DNA of 64,000 bases from contig NMRA01000106.1 of assembly GCA_002633005.1 (NCBI GenBank), positions 167,655-231,654 of the forward strand, given 5' to 3'. The stretch's first letter is position 1, and every line of letters starts with the position of its first letter. Below the pieces are notes generated by a model. That model saw only the letters and a program-made list of their open reading frames with translations, was not told the origin of the DNA and did no database searches. Position numbers and translations under genes: made by a program. Source of the stretch: Phoronis australis (Eukaryota; Phoronida; Phoronidae). Positions 1 through 13,032 of this stretch are shown one piece after another.

Positions 1-352
1 GATATTTGAAGATACACCATCTCTATACCCATGGCAGTGGAAGTTAAATAAAGTTTCAATTGCCGTAGAAATGTCAAATTACATCAGTGCACAATATTGT
101 GAACTTCCAACAGCCAATTTCTGCAGGTAATAACAGTGTCAATTATGATATACCCAGCTTCTCAAAAGAAGAGTTATCAACTTGTGTTTTGCGGGCACTT
201 ATAAAGCAGATCTCTTTTAACAGAGGAGAGCTAAATAGGTCAGATGGAGTTGCCATCTGGCAGGCACCAAGAGAGTTAGTGGTAGTGACAACGGACACCT
301 CTACACCGACAGCTAGGCGAGAGTGGTGTGAGTGCGGATAGTACGAGATTAC
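1..352. other. Argonaute intron, no further exon seen
   Basis: On the minus strand the next expected Argonaute exon would begin with the VSATAFYKAQ region leading into PAZ. I do not see it, so the intron continues past the left edge. The plus-strand open frame here has no recognisable similarity. Confidence 0.5.
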
Positions 353-489
353 CGTCTATGTTCAACATCATTTTCCGCCAGCTTGGTCGGATGCTCTGGT
401 GGAAGCCGAACCACACTTCACGGCCACCACCAAGTGGATGGTAGTAGTTGTCTGGTGGTGAGAAGAACGATCGACCAACTGGTGTGTAG
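353..489 (-). CDS. AGO: Argonaute L1-linker exon, version A (diverged duplicate)
   Basis: This is the second 137-nt exon, exactly 200 bp from version B, with a CTAG acceptor (490-491) and a GTAATC donor (352 downward). It completes an Asn codon instead of Lys and reads [17 protein letters not shown], then [17 protein letters not shown], then [12 protein letters not shown]. It differs from version B at five residues, including the shifted tryptophan (SWRK against SHWK). Third-codon positions are strongly diverged while the protein is held, so both copies look like selected coding exons rather than a recent assembly duplication. The intron between B and A is only 63 nt. Confidence 0.9.
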
Positions 490-3400
490 CTAGATAAGAG
501 GAGAATAAAAAATGCAGGCAATTAATAGCAGGCAACAAGCGATGAAGCTTACCGTCAATGTTCAGCATCATTTTCCAATGGGACGGCCGGACGCTCTGGT
601 GAAAGCCAAACCAGACCTCGCGCCCACCTCCCAGCGGGTGGTCATAGTTGTCCGGAGGTGAGAAGAATGAACGGCCAACAGGGGTGTACCTGGTTGCAGA
701 CGGAAAAAATAACAGAAGTTTTGTGGGTTAGCAGTCACATGACACAGCACCTCACAGCAGGACGCTGCTTAGTCACACAGACGTTCAGCAAATAGGCCAC
801 ACAGAAGAACACCGACGCAGAATTTTAAACGCTTAGTTAATGAATAAAACGAAATTGAAAAGTGAACCCCAATCAGCTTGTTGCCACAAAGATGAATTCC
901 TGGACTGAAAACATACTAGAGAAATGTTACAAAATGTCATGAATTACGATAAAAATTAAGGGACAACAAAGACCGCTTCTTTCCAGTAACTGTGAACTCC
1001 TAACGAAGGGATACTGGGCTCTTGTCATCAACTCAAAATAACAAATCAAGATCAAGGTCATCATTTGTCAATGGAAGATGTGATATTTGCAAGCTTTAAA
1101 AGTCTCTGTTATCGTACCTGTTCAGCAAATATATCACTAAACATCAATCCCTTGTTTTGAATAGTGCTCCAGTAATCCACCAAAAATCTGCTTCATAACC
1201 CATGTGCTTCCAGACAACCATGGAAAGATACCAAGGAAGGTCTATCAAGAACACCAGACACAATAACTTGACACTGTAAAGACTGACTACTACTGCTATT
1301 AATTTGTTTTTGAACGGATGGCCATTTTCATGTACATGAGGGCAAAGGGAGTGTAACAAGATCTGCATATTTACTTCATGCTGGGAAGATGGCGCATGAT
1401 GACGTCGAGAGCCTGTGTAGCATCAAAGGGTATCTGGCTGACATTCCCCTCAAGAGCCTCGTCGAGGGCATACAAGCTGACCTCGGAGACCCATTTGATG
1501 GAAACTTTGAACACGCGGTCCCGTCCTTCGCCAGGCAGCGTCACTTCTAGGTCCACCTAGAGAAAGAATCGACAACTAAATCACATTCAAATGAAAACAG
1601 TTTTAAAGCAATTCCAATGCGTGTTATCCAGCCTGTGCACAGTTTGGTTACTAGAGCATGCAGTCAATGACTTATTTGACGGCAATGACAGTTCCTTATG
1701 GCTTGAGATCAGGCAGGATACATGGGCTTGCCATGGACAGTCATTTTATGCACTGAGCACGGTTTCAAGCTCTAACCAACCACCAGTTGTTGCCTAGCTC
1801 AGTAATATTTTTTAACCAGAGTAAGGAACAAGTTCAGAACAATTTTATATCTAAGTTTGTAATCTTTGGAGACCAATGGCCAGTTATTGCCACTATATGC
1901 GGAACAAGCTCCACCTGGTGGCAAATCTACTCCATGTTTCAAACACAAACTGTTCATGCACTGCACCCTAATAGGAATACACACAGTAACTGTAACAAAT
2001 ACTGCAATCACCAACCTGGATTACATAAAAAATCCAAAAAAAAATTATGCATTACTTTAGTCCACACCTACCTTTTCCTTCTGAATAGGCAGTGGATCCC
2101 TGCTATAAAGGTTCTTGCGTCCGTCGAACACCGGCTTCTGACCAGCAAAAATTTTCTGAGAGTAGCACTGTACCATAGTATCAATGATCTCTCTGGAAAA
2201 AAGCAATAAACATGTGACACAAGTTTATAAGCACCACACAGCCAACATGGAGTTCACCTAGTTGAAATTCATGGTGAAGAGTTAGTGATGCAGACTGTGT
2301 AAGACAGGAGACCAGGTGGCAGTTGACAGCCCACATTTCCTGCTGCATACTATATTACTAATGGGATGTTTTGCCATGATGAGGAAAAAGTCATTTTTAG
2401 TAATCTCCCGTTCTCCCACACTAAAATATGGCTGTTAAAAAAAGGTTACAGTTCTCATCCACATTATGACAACAGGTAAAAATAGCAAAAAAATTGTCTT
2501 CGACTCAGTTAGTTGTGAAAATCAGACTTAAGACAAAGAACAAATTGGCACAAGGTCCATAAAAGGAACCCCATTTGGGCTGTGAGTGACCAAAAACTTA
2601 GATTAGACAGAAGATCACTTGTACTGATTAATTAAACTAAAGATTTATTAAATAACTTGCTCTTGCCTTTATCAACGGATAACTGTATATCCTTAAACAT
2701 GACTACACTTAGTACACTATACTTTTAAATACATAAGACTACAATATACTCAAACTTCGTGACTTCTCACAAAACTTTTAGCATGACTTCACATCCAACT
2801 AAAAACAAGTATATATCCTTGGAATCCTCAAAGACAGAAACAATTTATCAAGAATGTCACATTTTCGTTTATAATAAATCGAATCGACTGACACTTTTGT
2901 GAACTGAATATTGTCATTTTGGCTTTAAACACAAAATTCTAATATAGCCTGAACACAAGATTACTTTATGTTGAGCTATGTATCCTTACATAACTTTATT
3001 ATGCAGTGAACCGTGACACAGATTTCTGATTTACCCCCAAACAACAGAGATAACAGCTATCAAAGTCCCTTTTAAAACAATGCCCCAATCATTGCTGCTA
3101 AAGAGAAACAAATATCCAAAGCTACTAAAAGCATTGATAATGAAAGTGTTTGAAACCCAAGTGAAATTTACCCTGGTCAACCTTGATGAACATTGTAACT
3201 GTGATAGGTATGACAGAGAAAATGCAACAGAAGTACAATACGCACAAAAACCATTTTTCCACTATACATGATTATCAACCTTAACCAATAAGCAACCATC
3301 TAAAGTTGCTTTTCACCCTGGTTAGGCATTTTACTCTAATCAAATTGGTTTCACAATATTCTTAGCCAGTTACCAACTCAAGTCACAGGTAATGTGTACA

Positions 3401-6400
3401 TGTGCAATTTTCAAATTCACAATTGTAACTCTGAAAAGTTTTCTTGAGTTGCTAATGGTTGCTATGTTCTTGTTGGTAACCACAACAGAATCACATCACA
3501 ATAAATAACTCCCCCTCCCCTTCCCCCAGATTCGATTTTCTTTTTAGCCACCTAAACATGACGAAATGCAGCTATAAACTGTCACATGCTGGGTGAAAAT
3601 CAATGGGTAGAGTCAAGACAGGTGATAGCTGGGTAAAAACACCAGCATTATACTAAGTGAGCATCCACCTGATAACAGTGAACCACTGACCTTTGAAAAA
3701 CAATGAACAGTCAATACAGTAATACCGTAGTGTACTGTAAACTACTGGATATAGGCCTTGGTCGCTCAACTCAGAGATGGGCACTTACAGGAATTTTTTA
3801 AAAAAATCAGGGTTGGGGCTCATCTGCACGAGCGAGCGTTTAACCTGAGCTGGACAGTTGCCCTGGTCACCTATCAGGTTCAACATAGAAGTCCACAGAT
3901 ATAAAGTTCCAAGAATATGTCCCAAAGCCAGTAGTCGACATTTAAGTTGAATCACTGCTCCCTAGCAGACACCAATATTAAACTAAGTATCCAACTTGAA
4001 GTAAGGCACAATAAATACTGGCCCTACACATGAATGTTGTCAATGTCATTAAGAAGCAATGTTAGATTAATTTACAGTAAGTGCAAATCCTCTCCTCTTT
4101 GTTTGCAGTTTACATTTTGCTACTAGAGCTACTGAAAAACTTCAGCTCAACATTTATTCCAGGTTTCCGCATTTGAAAACATGTCTTAATATTATTAAGA
4201 TCAAATGAGTCAAGCAAACAATTATAGACGCACCTTTAATAGGAATTTATCAAAGGTGGAGAGTTGACTCTTGGCCAAGCAGTGGATGCATAATTAGAAA
4301 ATTTCCAAAAGTAGAATTAAGGCGCTTAGATGAGCATGGGTATTAAGCCCAATGTTTACGGTGACTTAATATTGACAAGATAATATACCATTATACCTTG
4401 ACCTTGACAGAAGCAACAGAATTAGTGGTGATAAGAAAAACTGAAAATGATAATCATTTTTAACACACTGTAGTGATTACGCTCATCATATCATTTTTAT
4501 AAGCACTCAATTAAAAACAATTCATCATCCCAAAAGACAAATGAAATGTAAAATGAGGATTTCCGATGGTTTGGACAGGATCTCAATTACTTAGCTATAA
4601 TGCTAATGGACTGTCAACCCACACATGTAGTGGATGACATCATAGGCAGCACTAGATTGAATGACACAACTCTAACAAAAACTGAGAGATGACAAATTTG
4701 TTCCACAACCAGAACTATCACAAATCAAATAGAGGTTGCAATGCCGTGCAGTTACCGAGGAATAAAAATATAAAATAGTAAAACTAGTAAAACTAAAATG
4801 ACGAGCGTCGGTACTAAAACATATTAAAATATCCCCACGTATCGAGCAGTGCGATCTTTCTCAAGGGTGTGCTACAGTACTAGTACAAGTACACCAGAGC
4901 AACACTGTGAAGGATTACAACTAACAACAAACCACTTTTCCTGATATAATAACTAGCAACTTAAGAAAACTGATGGTTTGGAAAACCTCACAAATGTCTC
5001 GGGTTTCCCCTAATGTTCACACCTCCAGGTATTCAAAAGTGATTTAGAACTAAAATTTAATTGTTTAATTAAAAGTGCAGCATAGAGTTATTCCTTTCTT
5101 CCTGCCGGAGTAGTCAGACCACCTGTGCAAAAATCAACATTGGTTGTGCTGTTGTCAGTCGGAAAACACCAGCCCATTTTCTTATCCCTTTAGCAGTTTC
5201 GGGCACCAACAAGTTAACATTACAGACACTAAAATAGTTTAAAACTGTCTGCAAGGTGGCAGAACATGTTTAACACGTCTGAAAACAGGAAGGTCTTGCC
5301 ATTTGCTTAACTGAAACCTATTTGCCTAATTTAATGAAAATCTGTCAAGGATCTCCCGACGACACAGAGGTAAATGTAAAAACTAAAATTCCTACTTCTA
5401 GGGGACAAATCGGCAGTCAAATGCATCTGAAAGTAGTTATCACACCAAGATCTTGCAAAGGGTTAAGGAAATACAGCCACGGACGAAAAAAACCCCACAA
5501 AACTGCCACTAGGGGTGCCACAGTAGCTAGACCCATCCAAAATAATGGTCATTTCTGCAGAAAGTCATCTGCAACAATCATAATGATCCTTCAAATAGTT
5601 TGATAAATGCGGGATGCCAAAAACATTCTTAAATACTAAAAATGGCCACGGAGTGTAGTCTCCTTAATAAAATCCTATTCATTTAGTCAAACTGCATGTA
5701 AACCCATTAAAGAACTCTGAAAAACAGAAACAAACATCGAAATAGTAAAAATGACACAGGAGGGCACAGCAGTAGTTTGATGCAAATAAAAGTCGTCACC
5801 ATCTGACATCATCGCCATAAAAACACGTCTACCACCTTTCAGGGGGATCCCTTCATGGGAGTTGGAAGATGCAGCTGCGGAAGACCAGACAGAGTTGACA
5901 GCAATATGCACCCACATTATTAGAAAATTCAGGACAGAGGACAGGAAAGCAGGAGAATTACTGTGATTATGGAGTCAGCTCAGGGAATTGGGAGAGGAAA
6001 CAATGGGCTAAGAAGGTAATTACACAAAATTGAGAAATCACAATCCCAGCAGATCGGAAACATAATTATTACTATGACAACCATGACACCTCTGTTCATT
6101 AAATGTCACACAAGAGTTGCCATACATAACTTCCATAACTGGACTAATAAGTAACTTTATGAAACATGATATGCCAACAGATGTGATCCCAGCAGGAAAA
6201 AATTCTGCAAGTACCCACAGAAACTCCACTGTATTTTGCAAGGTTTCCAAACCCATTGTGCCAGGCACACTTAGTATATAAAAGTCAGCCTAAAAGTGTT
6301 TGGACAATGAAAACTAATCCACTCCTGTGAGATTCTAACAATAATAATAATAATAATAATAGTAACCTTGTAAGGGATTTGAAAGGTGAACGAAGTAAAT

Positions 6401-9400
6401 TCACTTTCATAATTTAGATTAACAAGAAATCCAAGCAATAATTGTTCATTCAAATAAAGTTGACCTAGTTTCTCGCACTTTGAGAACCAGTTTTCTCCAC
6501 TCAACAATGGCAATCAACCTGGTTACCAAAATGTGGGACTCCTGTAAATAACTATTGCCCAAGGAGTTTTACAGCCTCTATTTCATTTTTATGCGCCCAC
6601 ATATTTATATGTGGTCACATATTGCCGTCATCTCTGTCTGGGCATCCGGCGCAGGCAGCTGTATCTCCTAAACCCCTCACAGGATCTCAATGAGATTTGA
6701 CAGATGTGTTCGATGGATGACAACAAATTTTGGACCTCTCCAACTACCGGTGTGCCATCTAGTGGCACTTTTAATTTTTTAACTTTTCCTCTGTATCTTT
6801 GGAGGTCCTCATCTGATTTTTGTAAACTTTGGCAGTTAGTTATCTATTGGTGAGATGATGCCAGCCTCCCATTTTCGAACGGATTCGATGTACTTTGCAC
6901 CACCTGACCTAGTGCCCATTTTTACCGTCTTAATCCGCCCTTCTATCAACCAAACAGCTCTGGGTAGGATTTTGAAAATTATATGTTTTTACTGTGAAGA
7001 GGGTGGCTGGCGACAATTTTCTGACGACTTCGACAGTGACGCCTCCTACCAGCAGTTTCGTTTTTTTTTGCGCCCATGGCTGTTTCTCCTAAACCGTTTG
7101 CAGGATCTTTTACCAATCGTAGCAGGTATATTTATGTGATATTGACAATGGATGACGATGACTTTCGCATGGATTGGACTATGGTTGCACCCCCTAGTGG
7201 CAATTTCAGTTTCTTACGTTTACCTCTGTATCTTCAAAGGTCCTAAATGGATTTTTTGTAAACTTTGGCAGATAAGCATCTATTGAGATGATGCTATCCT
7301 CCTGTTTTCAGATGTATTCCAGACAATTTGCGCCATCTAGTGGACATTTTTACTGTTTTCAAGTCTGTTTCAACCAGTGAAAGTTGTCATGCATGTTCTT
7401 ACTAAGAGGGGAATGGCTCACGAAGGTTTTCTGACGACTTTAACTACTGTGGTGCCACCTAGAGGCAGTTTTGTTTTTTGTGCCCATGGCTATATCTCCT
7501 AAACCATTGACAGGATCTTTATTATATTTAGCAAGTGTATTTATATGGTGTCCACCTCTCTATCAACCAAACCATTCTAAGGATGATTTTGAAAATTGTC
7601 GTATATGTTCTCCGAGTGATGAGGAGGGTTGACGATGACGACTTTGAATACTGTGGCACCTCCTAGTGGTAGTTTTGTATTGCGCCCATAGCTGAATCTC
7701 CTAAACCTACAGCAGGATCTTTATTAAACTTAGTAAGTGTATTTATATGAAGCTAAGGATAGACGCCAACTTTCAGGCGGACGCTGTGCCCCTTTGTGGC
7801 AATTTCTTTTCTTTCGTTTTCCTGTGTTTCTCTGAAGTTCCTTGACAGATTTTTAAAAAATTTAGTGAATAGCTTTCTATTAAAGAAGTCGTGGCATGTT
7901 CCGTTTTCAGATGGATTGGATGTTTTGCGCCATCTAGTGGCCATTTTTAGGATACAAGTAAACAACTTTAGAAACACACATTTTGTGGTGCATTTGTGGG
8001 TGCATTTCAACGCTCTTGGTTGCTCTTGTTATTTTCACAGTTGTCCTGACCTCAATCTGAAAGCGTTGTTTTTCGGAGACCCTGTGTTTATCAATTAGCC
8101 CAAAACTACAATGACAAAGACACCTAGCGTTTATTAACATCTGAAGTTAAGGTATCCTTAAGGCTCCTCTATAAGAAAGCTGGCTTCTTATAGTAGCTTA
8201 ATCCCATAAGAGTTACTGCAAACACTAGAAGGGATAACTTGACATCCTATTTACCGCACCATACATCGACTTTACGATTGGTATTAGAAGTCAGGCATCC
8301 CCTAAACTTACCGGTTTACTCTCCTTGGACATTTGTCTGGTGTGATTGAGATGTCATAGTGATGGATGATTCCTTTAGGCATGCGTACCATGAAGTGGTT
8401 CGCCCGCAGGGAGATGGTGCGGCCCTCTTGACCAAAGTCTGGTCGGCGGGGACATTCCAAAGGCCGTGGAGCTGCAACTTGAACCACAAAAATATGTAAG
8501 CACTTCAAGCTATTTGGGAAGTAAATCAATGATGTACATGATCCATGAAATTACCTGTTAATGTTGATACATTTCCCAGGGATTTCCAATGAGCTCCAAG
8601 AATATCAGTATGTTATTTTATACGACATACTCTTAAGAAATGGCATGAGCAATAATTCCATTTTAGGCCTCAGAAGTGGGTTTCTCCTATAGTAACATAG
8701 AGGGCCATACCCAAAGTGACAGAAAAGCGGGGCCCTCAATATTAAAGTAGGAAAGGGGCACTTTTGAAGCTCGGAATTGAATTTCCTGCCTAAGTCAATT
8801 TTATACTGTTGAATGACCCTCTTGGAATGAGGTTCAAAAACGTTACATGGAGCTTTTCCAGGTTTGTGCATGTCTTGCACACAGTGTTCTCCACAACAAA
8901 AATTCGACGCAAATATTTTCGTTAGTAGTGATCACTGTTCATTCCCTGACAACATGGTTAAAATAACATTGCTGGCTAGTCAATTATTAAGGTAAGGTAC
9001 CTGACACCATAAAATTATGTTAGAAAAAGAATTTCTTTAGATTTTTTAGCAATAATTTACACTCCATTATTACAAAAATTAGGTCATATATGTATTAGGA
9101 ACTATGGCTGATGTTGGCTACTTCACCCTCATTGTTGATTCTGAGGGCAAAAGTGCCAAGCCAGCCGAAGTTTTAACTTGTCACGCCACTTTTCAAGCTC
9201 GACGCGTATTCTCCAAACTCGACGCAGCAAAATTTAAACTCGTTGCCGCGTCGAGTCAAAACTGGCCATGGAGAACACTGCTTGCACATGGAACATATAA
9301 CATTTATATCATTAAAAGGACCGTTGAAATAAATTATTGTTTTTCAATCAGGCACAATGGCCAGAAATAACAGATTATGAAAGAGTCCCAATGGGACAGT

Positions 9401-11729
9401 GTTCTGCACGACTGGACTTGACTGATCACGGTAACAAGTTTTGATTTTTCTGTTACGAGTTTGGCTCATCTGCGTCGAAAAAACAATGGAACAACTTTTA
9501 ACTTGTAGGAAATTAGTTATAAATTTCGTAACCGAAACCAGTCATTATGGACATTGGGCACCAGCCCAGCACACCGATTCCAAGAATGTATGCGTACAAA
9601 CCCCTCACAGCCATGGACACGGACATTCAAACATGTTCATGAATTTTTTAATTTTGGTAGAGTTAATTTTCAGTGGTGGAGAGCAGTGAATGTAAGTTTA
9701 CCTTGAGTTGAAACCAAGCTTGTTTTGTTGCATGAGTTACTAAATAAAACTTTCAAAGTGACAAATGTCAATTTCGGATGTAGATATCCAAAATCTCTTT
9801 TGGCAGGTTCAATTAGAAGCAAGTAAGAGGCAGGGAACATAGATAAGAGGAATTTGATTAACTGATAAAAAATGGTTTGAGTTCAATCTGGAATCAGTAT
9901 AGAGGTGATTTCCATTGGTACTCACCTTGCTGCTGCTGCTGTTGCTGCTGCGGCGACCCAAGGACATAAGAGGGTGCACTGGTATCAAAGACAATGTCTG
10001 AAAATAAAGAGGGCAAATTGATCATCCATACAGGCAAGAACAACTGAAATTATGGTTAAAAAGGCTTCTGAATGCACACAGTGCCAAAATTGCAATATTC
10101 TCATTTTCAAAAGCAGATTACTTCACTGCAAATAATAAAATAACCAAATGTTACTTGGTAACAACTACACAGCACAGAAGACGTTAAAAATGAACTAGAA
10201 TTTCCTTAACCATTTGTTGATAAATTTGACAACAAAAAAATTTCACCAGTCCGCCACACATCATGTGAAGACTCACCATACCTTCCATTTCTTCCCACGA
10301 AATATGTATTCAGGCACCGAGAATAACTTTCATTAGTTTCACAATTATTCGTATGCTACCACAAAAAATCATTCCAGCTCAAGGGCACAGTCAAGTGTTA
10401 ATTTAATCAAGGTTAATAAAACATGTTTGGTAATCCACAAGTTTGAGAGCAAAGCTTTAGCAACAATGTGAATCCATGGTTATCCGAGAGAGACATTTTT
10501 TAATGTTATCACCGTTCCTTTGCTGGGTATTTACGGTACTATCTGTGGAACACAAGTGAAAGACCGATATACAGCTCGGCAAAAGGCCTACATCATTGTG
10601 CATCTCCTTTTACGGAGCAAAGAAGAATGGCCAAAACACACATTATTCAACAGAGAGTATATAATTGAGTTTGCCCAATGAAGTTAGAACCATGTCTGGG
10701 CCAGTCATGTCACTTTAGTATAAACTTGCCAAGAGAACACCAGTTAACACAGAAAAATGTATACACCCAAGACAAACAGATCCTTGTATTTTAATTAAAC
10801 GCGAAGCACTAAAAATGATTGGGCTCACCCTCATTGAAAGAGCACTACTCCTAATGGGGACACTGGATAAACGAAACATCAGCCAAGTTCAATATCTTCT
10901 GACAAATGCTAATCAATTAAAATTTTGGTAGCCCTTGGATGTAACAGTATCCAATATTCTACTAAATAATCAGCATTATTAAGTCCAAGTAATTGGTTCT
11001 TATTACTTCTCAAAGTATGAGACCATTGCATCTCGTTTATCATTTGTGTTTCAGCCAGTAGGTGTGAAGCAAATGTCCATAAAATACCTCATCAAATAGT
11101 GAAACTATGTTCCTGCCGAACTTTTGTTTTAATTTGAAAATTAAATGACTAATAGTATAGGTGGTTCCCCGATTTAAAAATGATTTGTGAATCAGTTACT
11201 CCCACTAAAATAAATAACAGGCTGATCAGGCATTATTCAATGGAAGAACACCTATCCGACAATTACCCGAATAAATAACAATGGCTGCGCTCTGGGCTGA
11301 CGTCTGCCAGTACCTTCAGGTTAACATTTCTACATGATTTAGTTTGATATTGAAGAAGACATGGTTAGACAGTATACTGGGAAAACTCGTTTGTTCAATT
11401 CTCTGGAATTCCTCAGGCTAAGTCAATGTCGTCCAATTGTTGGAATGTTGAAACACACAACTTGATATTTTGACACATGCTACGTTTTTGAGAAAAAATA
11501 TAAATACTACATAAAAATCCATTCTTGGCTTTTCAAACACGTCTTCAAAGTATGACAACGTAATTTGCTGTTCTGTTTTAGCAAAAGTTAAATTCTTTAT
11601 TCTTCGACTGAAATCGACACCCTGACCCTCCTTAGCAAACTCGGTTACGAAGCAATTTCACACACACGCAAGTCATAAAATGTATTCCTATTGGGGACAA
11701 TACTTACTTGTATTCATAAAGTTCATCAT
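353..11729 (-). CDS. AGO: Argonaute (AGO-clade), 5' part of gene, partial at left edge
   Basis: Argonautes bind small RNAs in the cytoplasm and silence matching mRNAs. Six coding exons are readable on the minus strand: 11708-11729 (start, MMNFMNT), 9926-9997 (ends in seven Gln), 8312-8471, 2072-2192, 1375-1556, then either 553-689 or 353-489. Splice phases agree at every junction, giving about 231 residues. The N domain shows CPRRPDFG, the [11 protein letters not shown] stretch, [11 protein letters not shown] and [25 protein letters not shown] then leads into the L1 linker ([23 protein letters not shown]). These match animal AGO1-4, not Piwi. The start is one of two adjacent ATGs; an in-frame TAG lies upstream with no other ATG between. 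PAZ, MID and PIWI must lie beyond position 1. The first exon has a GTAAGT donor. Odd points are the short N-terminus with polyglutamine and the duplicated last exon. Confidence 0.93.
553..689 (-). CDS. AGO: Argonaute L1-linker exon, version B (canonical-like)
   Basis: This 137-nt exon is bounded by CAG at its 5' side (690-691) and a GTAAGC donor (552 downward). It completes a Lys codon with the preceding exon and reads [17 protein letters not shown], then [17 protein letters not shown], then [12 protein letters not shown], ending in phase 1. The tryptophan before KMMLNID sits where I recall it in vertebrate AGO proteins, so this copy looks like the ancestral form. Because 137 is not a multiple of three, joining this exon to version A breaks the frame. 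Confidence 0.9.
6339..6360. repeat. (TAA)n microsatellite
   Basis: About seven perfect ATA/TAA units lie inside the Argonaute intron. Confidence 0.9.
6590..8000. repeat. Degenerate tandem array with about 200/400-bp units
   Basis: The block starting with GCGCCCATGGCTG, followed by TCTCCTAAACC and CAGGATCTTT, recurs near 6642, 7071, 7479 and 7682. Each copy is associated with a CCTAGTGGCAATTT-like element and a TTTTTGTAAACTTTGGCAG-like element. Spacings of about 408 and 203 bp suggest a roughly 200-bp unit with lost copies. A related piece is at 38970-39240 in a TRAF intron, so this is a dispersed family. No coding potential is apparent. Confidence 0.65.
8882..9280. mobile_element. hAT-like non-autonomous transposon (MITE) with intact target duplication
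   Basis: The element starts CAGTGTTCTCCAC and ends with the inverse, GAGAACACTG. It is flanked on both sides by the exact 8-bp sequence CTTGCACA (8874-8881 and 9281-9288). An 8-bp target duplication with a CAG-beginning terminal repeat is the mark of the hAT superfamily. At 399 bp it has no transposase. Internal CGACGC and CTCGACGCAGCAAAATTTAA motifs recur in the other copies. Confidence 0.85.
9397..9688. mobile_element. Diverged copy of the same hAT-like MITE
   Basis: It starts CAGTGTTCTGCACG and ends GTGGAGAGCAGTG. It contains the ACATGTTCATGAATTTT block also seen in the 16422-16676 copy. The flanks share only part of an 8-bp duplication (AATGGGA against AATGTAAG). The open frame across it is a by-product of the repeat. 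Confidence 0.6.
9926..9957 (-). repeat. CAG/CAA run encoding polyglutamine in Argonaute
   Basis: A trinucleotide run ending the second coding exon encodes seven glutamines, interrupted by CAA codons, just before the donor GTGAGT. Glutamine-rich N-termini are common in invertebrate Argonautes, and length variation is likely. Confidence 0.75.
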
Positions 11730-12123
11730 TTCACAATCATAGTGTTCCCATTTGTGATATTTCAAAGTGAAAGTCGGAGGTAGATACAGATAACCACCTT
11801 CCCGTCCAAAACAATACAACAAAATGGCGAAATTCTACGCTGAACGGATTTTACCGAGATTAAACGAGTATTAGCGATACCGTGTTTAAGCGGCATCTTT
11901 TGACAATGTTGAAAACTACGAAGTGAGACTCGTCACTAGGTGCCTAGCCAGCACGGTGGCTACTGACCACCTAGCGGCACGAAGGGAACCAGCGAGAGAC
12001 TCGTCTCTCAAAGGTTCTTTGGAAATGCAGTGCAGTTATCGCCAAGTGGCAGTGTGGCAGGGGGACCTACGCACGCCCTGAAAAAGCATTACAGTTGCAG
12101 TTTGGTGGCTCCAAATCACAAAA
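11730..12123 (-). promoter_or_regulatory. 5' leader and probable promoter of the Argonaute gene
   Basis: Upstream of the start codon the minus-strand frame is open back to an in-frame TAG, without another in-frame ATG. CpG is locally commoner than in the introns. No TATA box or clear initiator was recognised, and the transcription start is not placed. Confidence 0.35.
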
Positions 12124-12927
12124 CAGTGTTCTCCACGGCCTGTTTTAACTCGACGCTGTAACGAGTTTGGATTTTGCTGCGTCGAGTTTGGAAAATGCGC
12201 GTCGAGTTTAGAAAGTGCTGCGTCAGGTTTGAACTTTTGTCCTGGCTTGGTATTTCAGCCCTCAACCCTAAAGCAGTGCCTGATTAACCAACATCAAGCC
12301 CAATACAGAACTTTAGAGGCAGTCAACACTATATGTATAACTTCGTAAGACACTACAAAAGTTTAAATTATAATTAACAAAATCTGCAAAAAACTTTAAA
12401 TAACAAACATTTCATGGAGTCACCTAGCTTGCTTAATTGAATGACTAATCTACTTTGTCATTCTAACTTTAAAATTTTGCAAGTCAACCTATAAAAAAGC
12501 AATTTAATTTGCTTAATAAAGACAATTTTGATTTTGACTGACATCTAGTGGCAAGTTAGAACTTTATGAGCTTATTAAACTTGACAACAGGTGTCACTAA
12601 AAACTAGGTCACATCAGAACTCATGTTAGTAGTACTTAATATGTCTAATTGATATTAAAATCGGCATTGGTATTATTAAAGGAACTTTTGATCTTTTGTT
12701 TGCTGCTCTTGGTCTGTCAAATGCTTTGGAGAAATTATGAGATGCATTGGTAGGAAAGCTAAACTTTGAAGTGTCTAAGAAGTAGGTCACACCAGTGCAG
12801 TGTGCAGTTTTAAACCATATATAAATACCTCCAGCATGACCATGCTTATGGGTAGACACAAAACAATGTCAATAACTGACATTCAACATTTGCGTCGAGT
12901 TTGGAATTTATAATGTGGAGAACACTG
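12124..12927. mobile_element. hAT-like MITE family, longer or composite copy
   Basis: It starts CAGTGTTCTCCACGG and ends GTGGAGAACACTG, with CAAAA immediately outside both ends. The left 150 bp carries repeated GCGTCGAGTTTGGAAAA-type motifs shared with the other copies. The 800-bp length suggests an insertion or two joined copies. It contains no transposase. Confidence 0.65.
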
Positions 12928-13032
12928 CAAAATATACAGCTTGAAGTTGCGTGTCTAACATTTTCACTTCCTTTGTGTTGGCCATGTATCATAAAAAGTT
13001 ATTAATAGTTCACTCTCACAGTGGGACGGGAT

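Larger units (their letters stand above)
2193..8311 (-). other. Large Argonaute intron with repeats
   Basis: This intron of about 6.1 kb separates two N-domain exons. From 2200 to 6330 I see AT-rich unique-looking sequence with no credible coding exon. A TAA microsatellite lies at 6339-6360. A degenerate tandem repeat fills about 6590-8000. Confidence 0.7.

Noticed and set aside
568-750. Argonaute duplicate exon as an assembly artefact (false duplication)
   Set aside because: The two copies differ at many synonymous sites and at splice-site sequences, so they are not the same sequence assembled twice.
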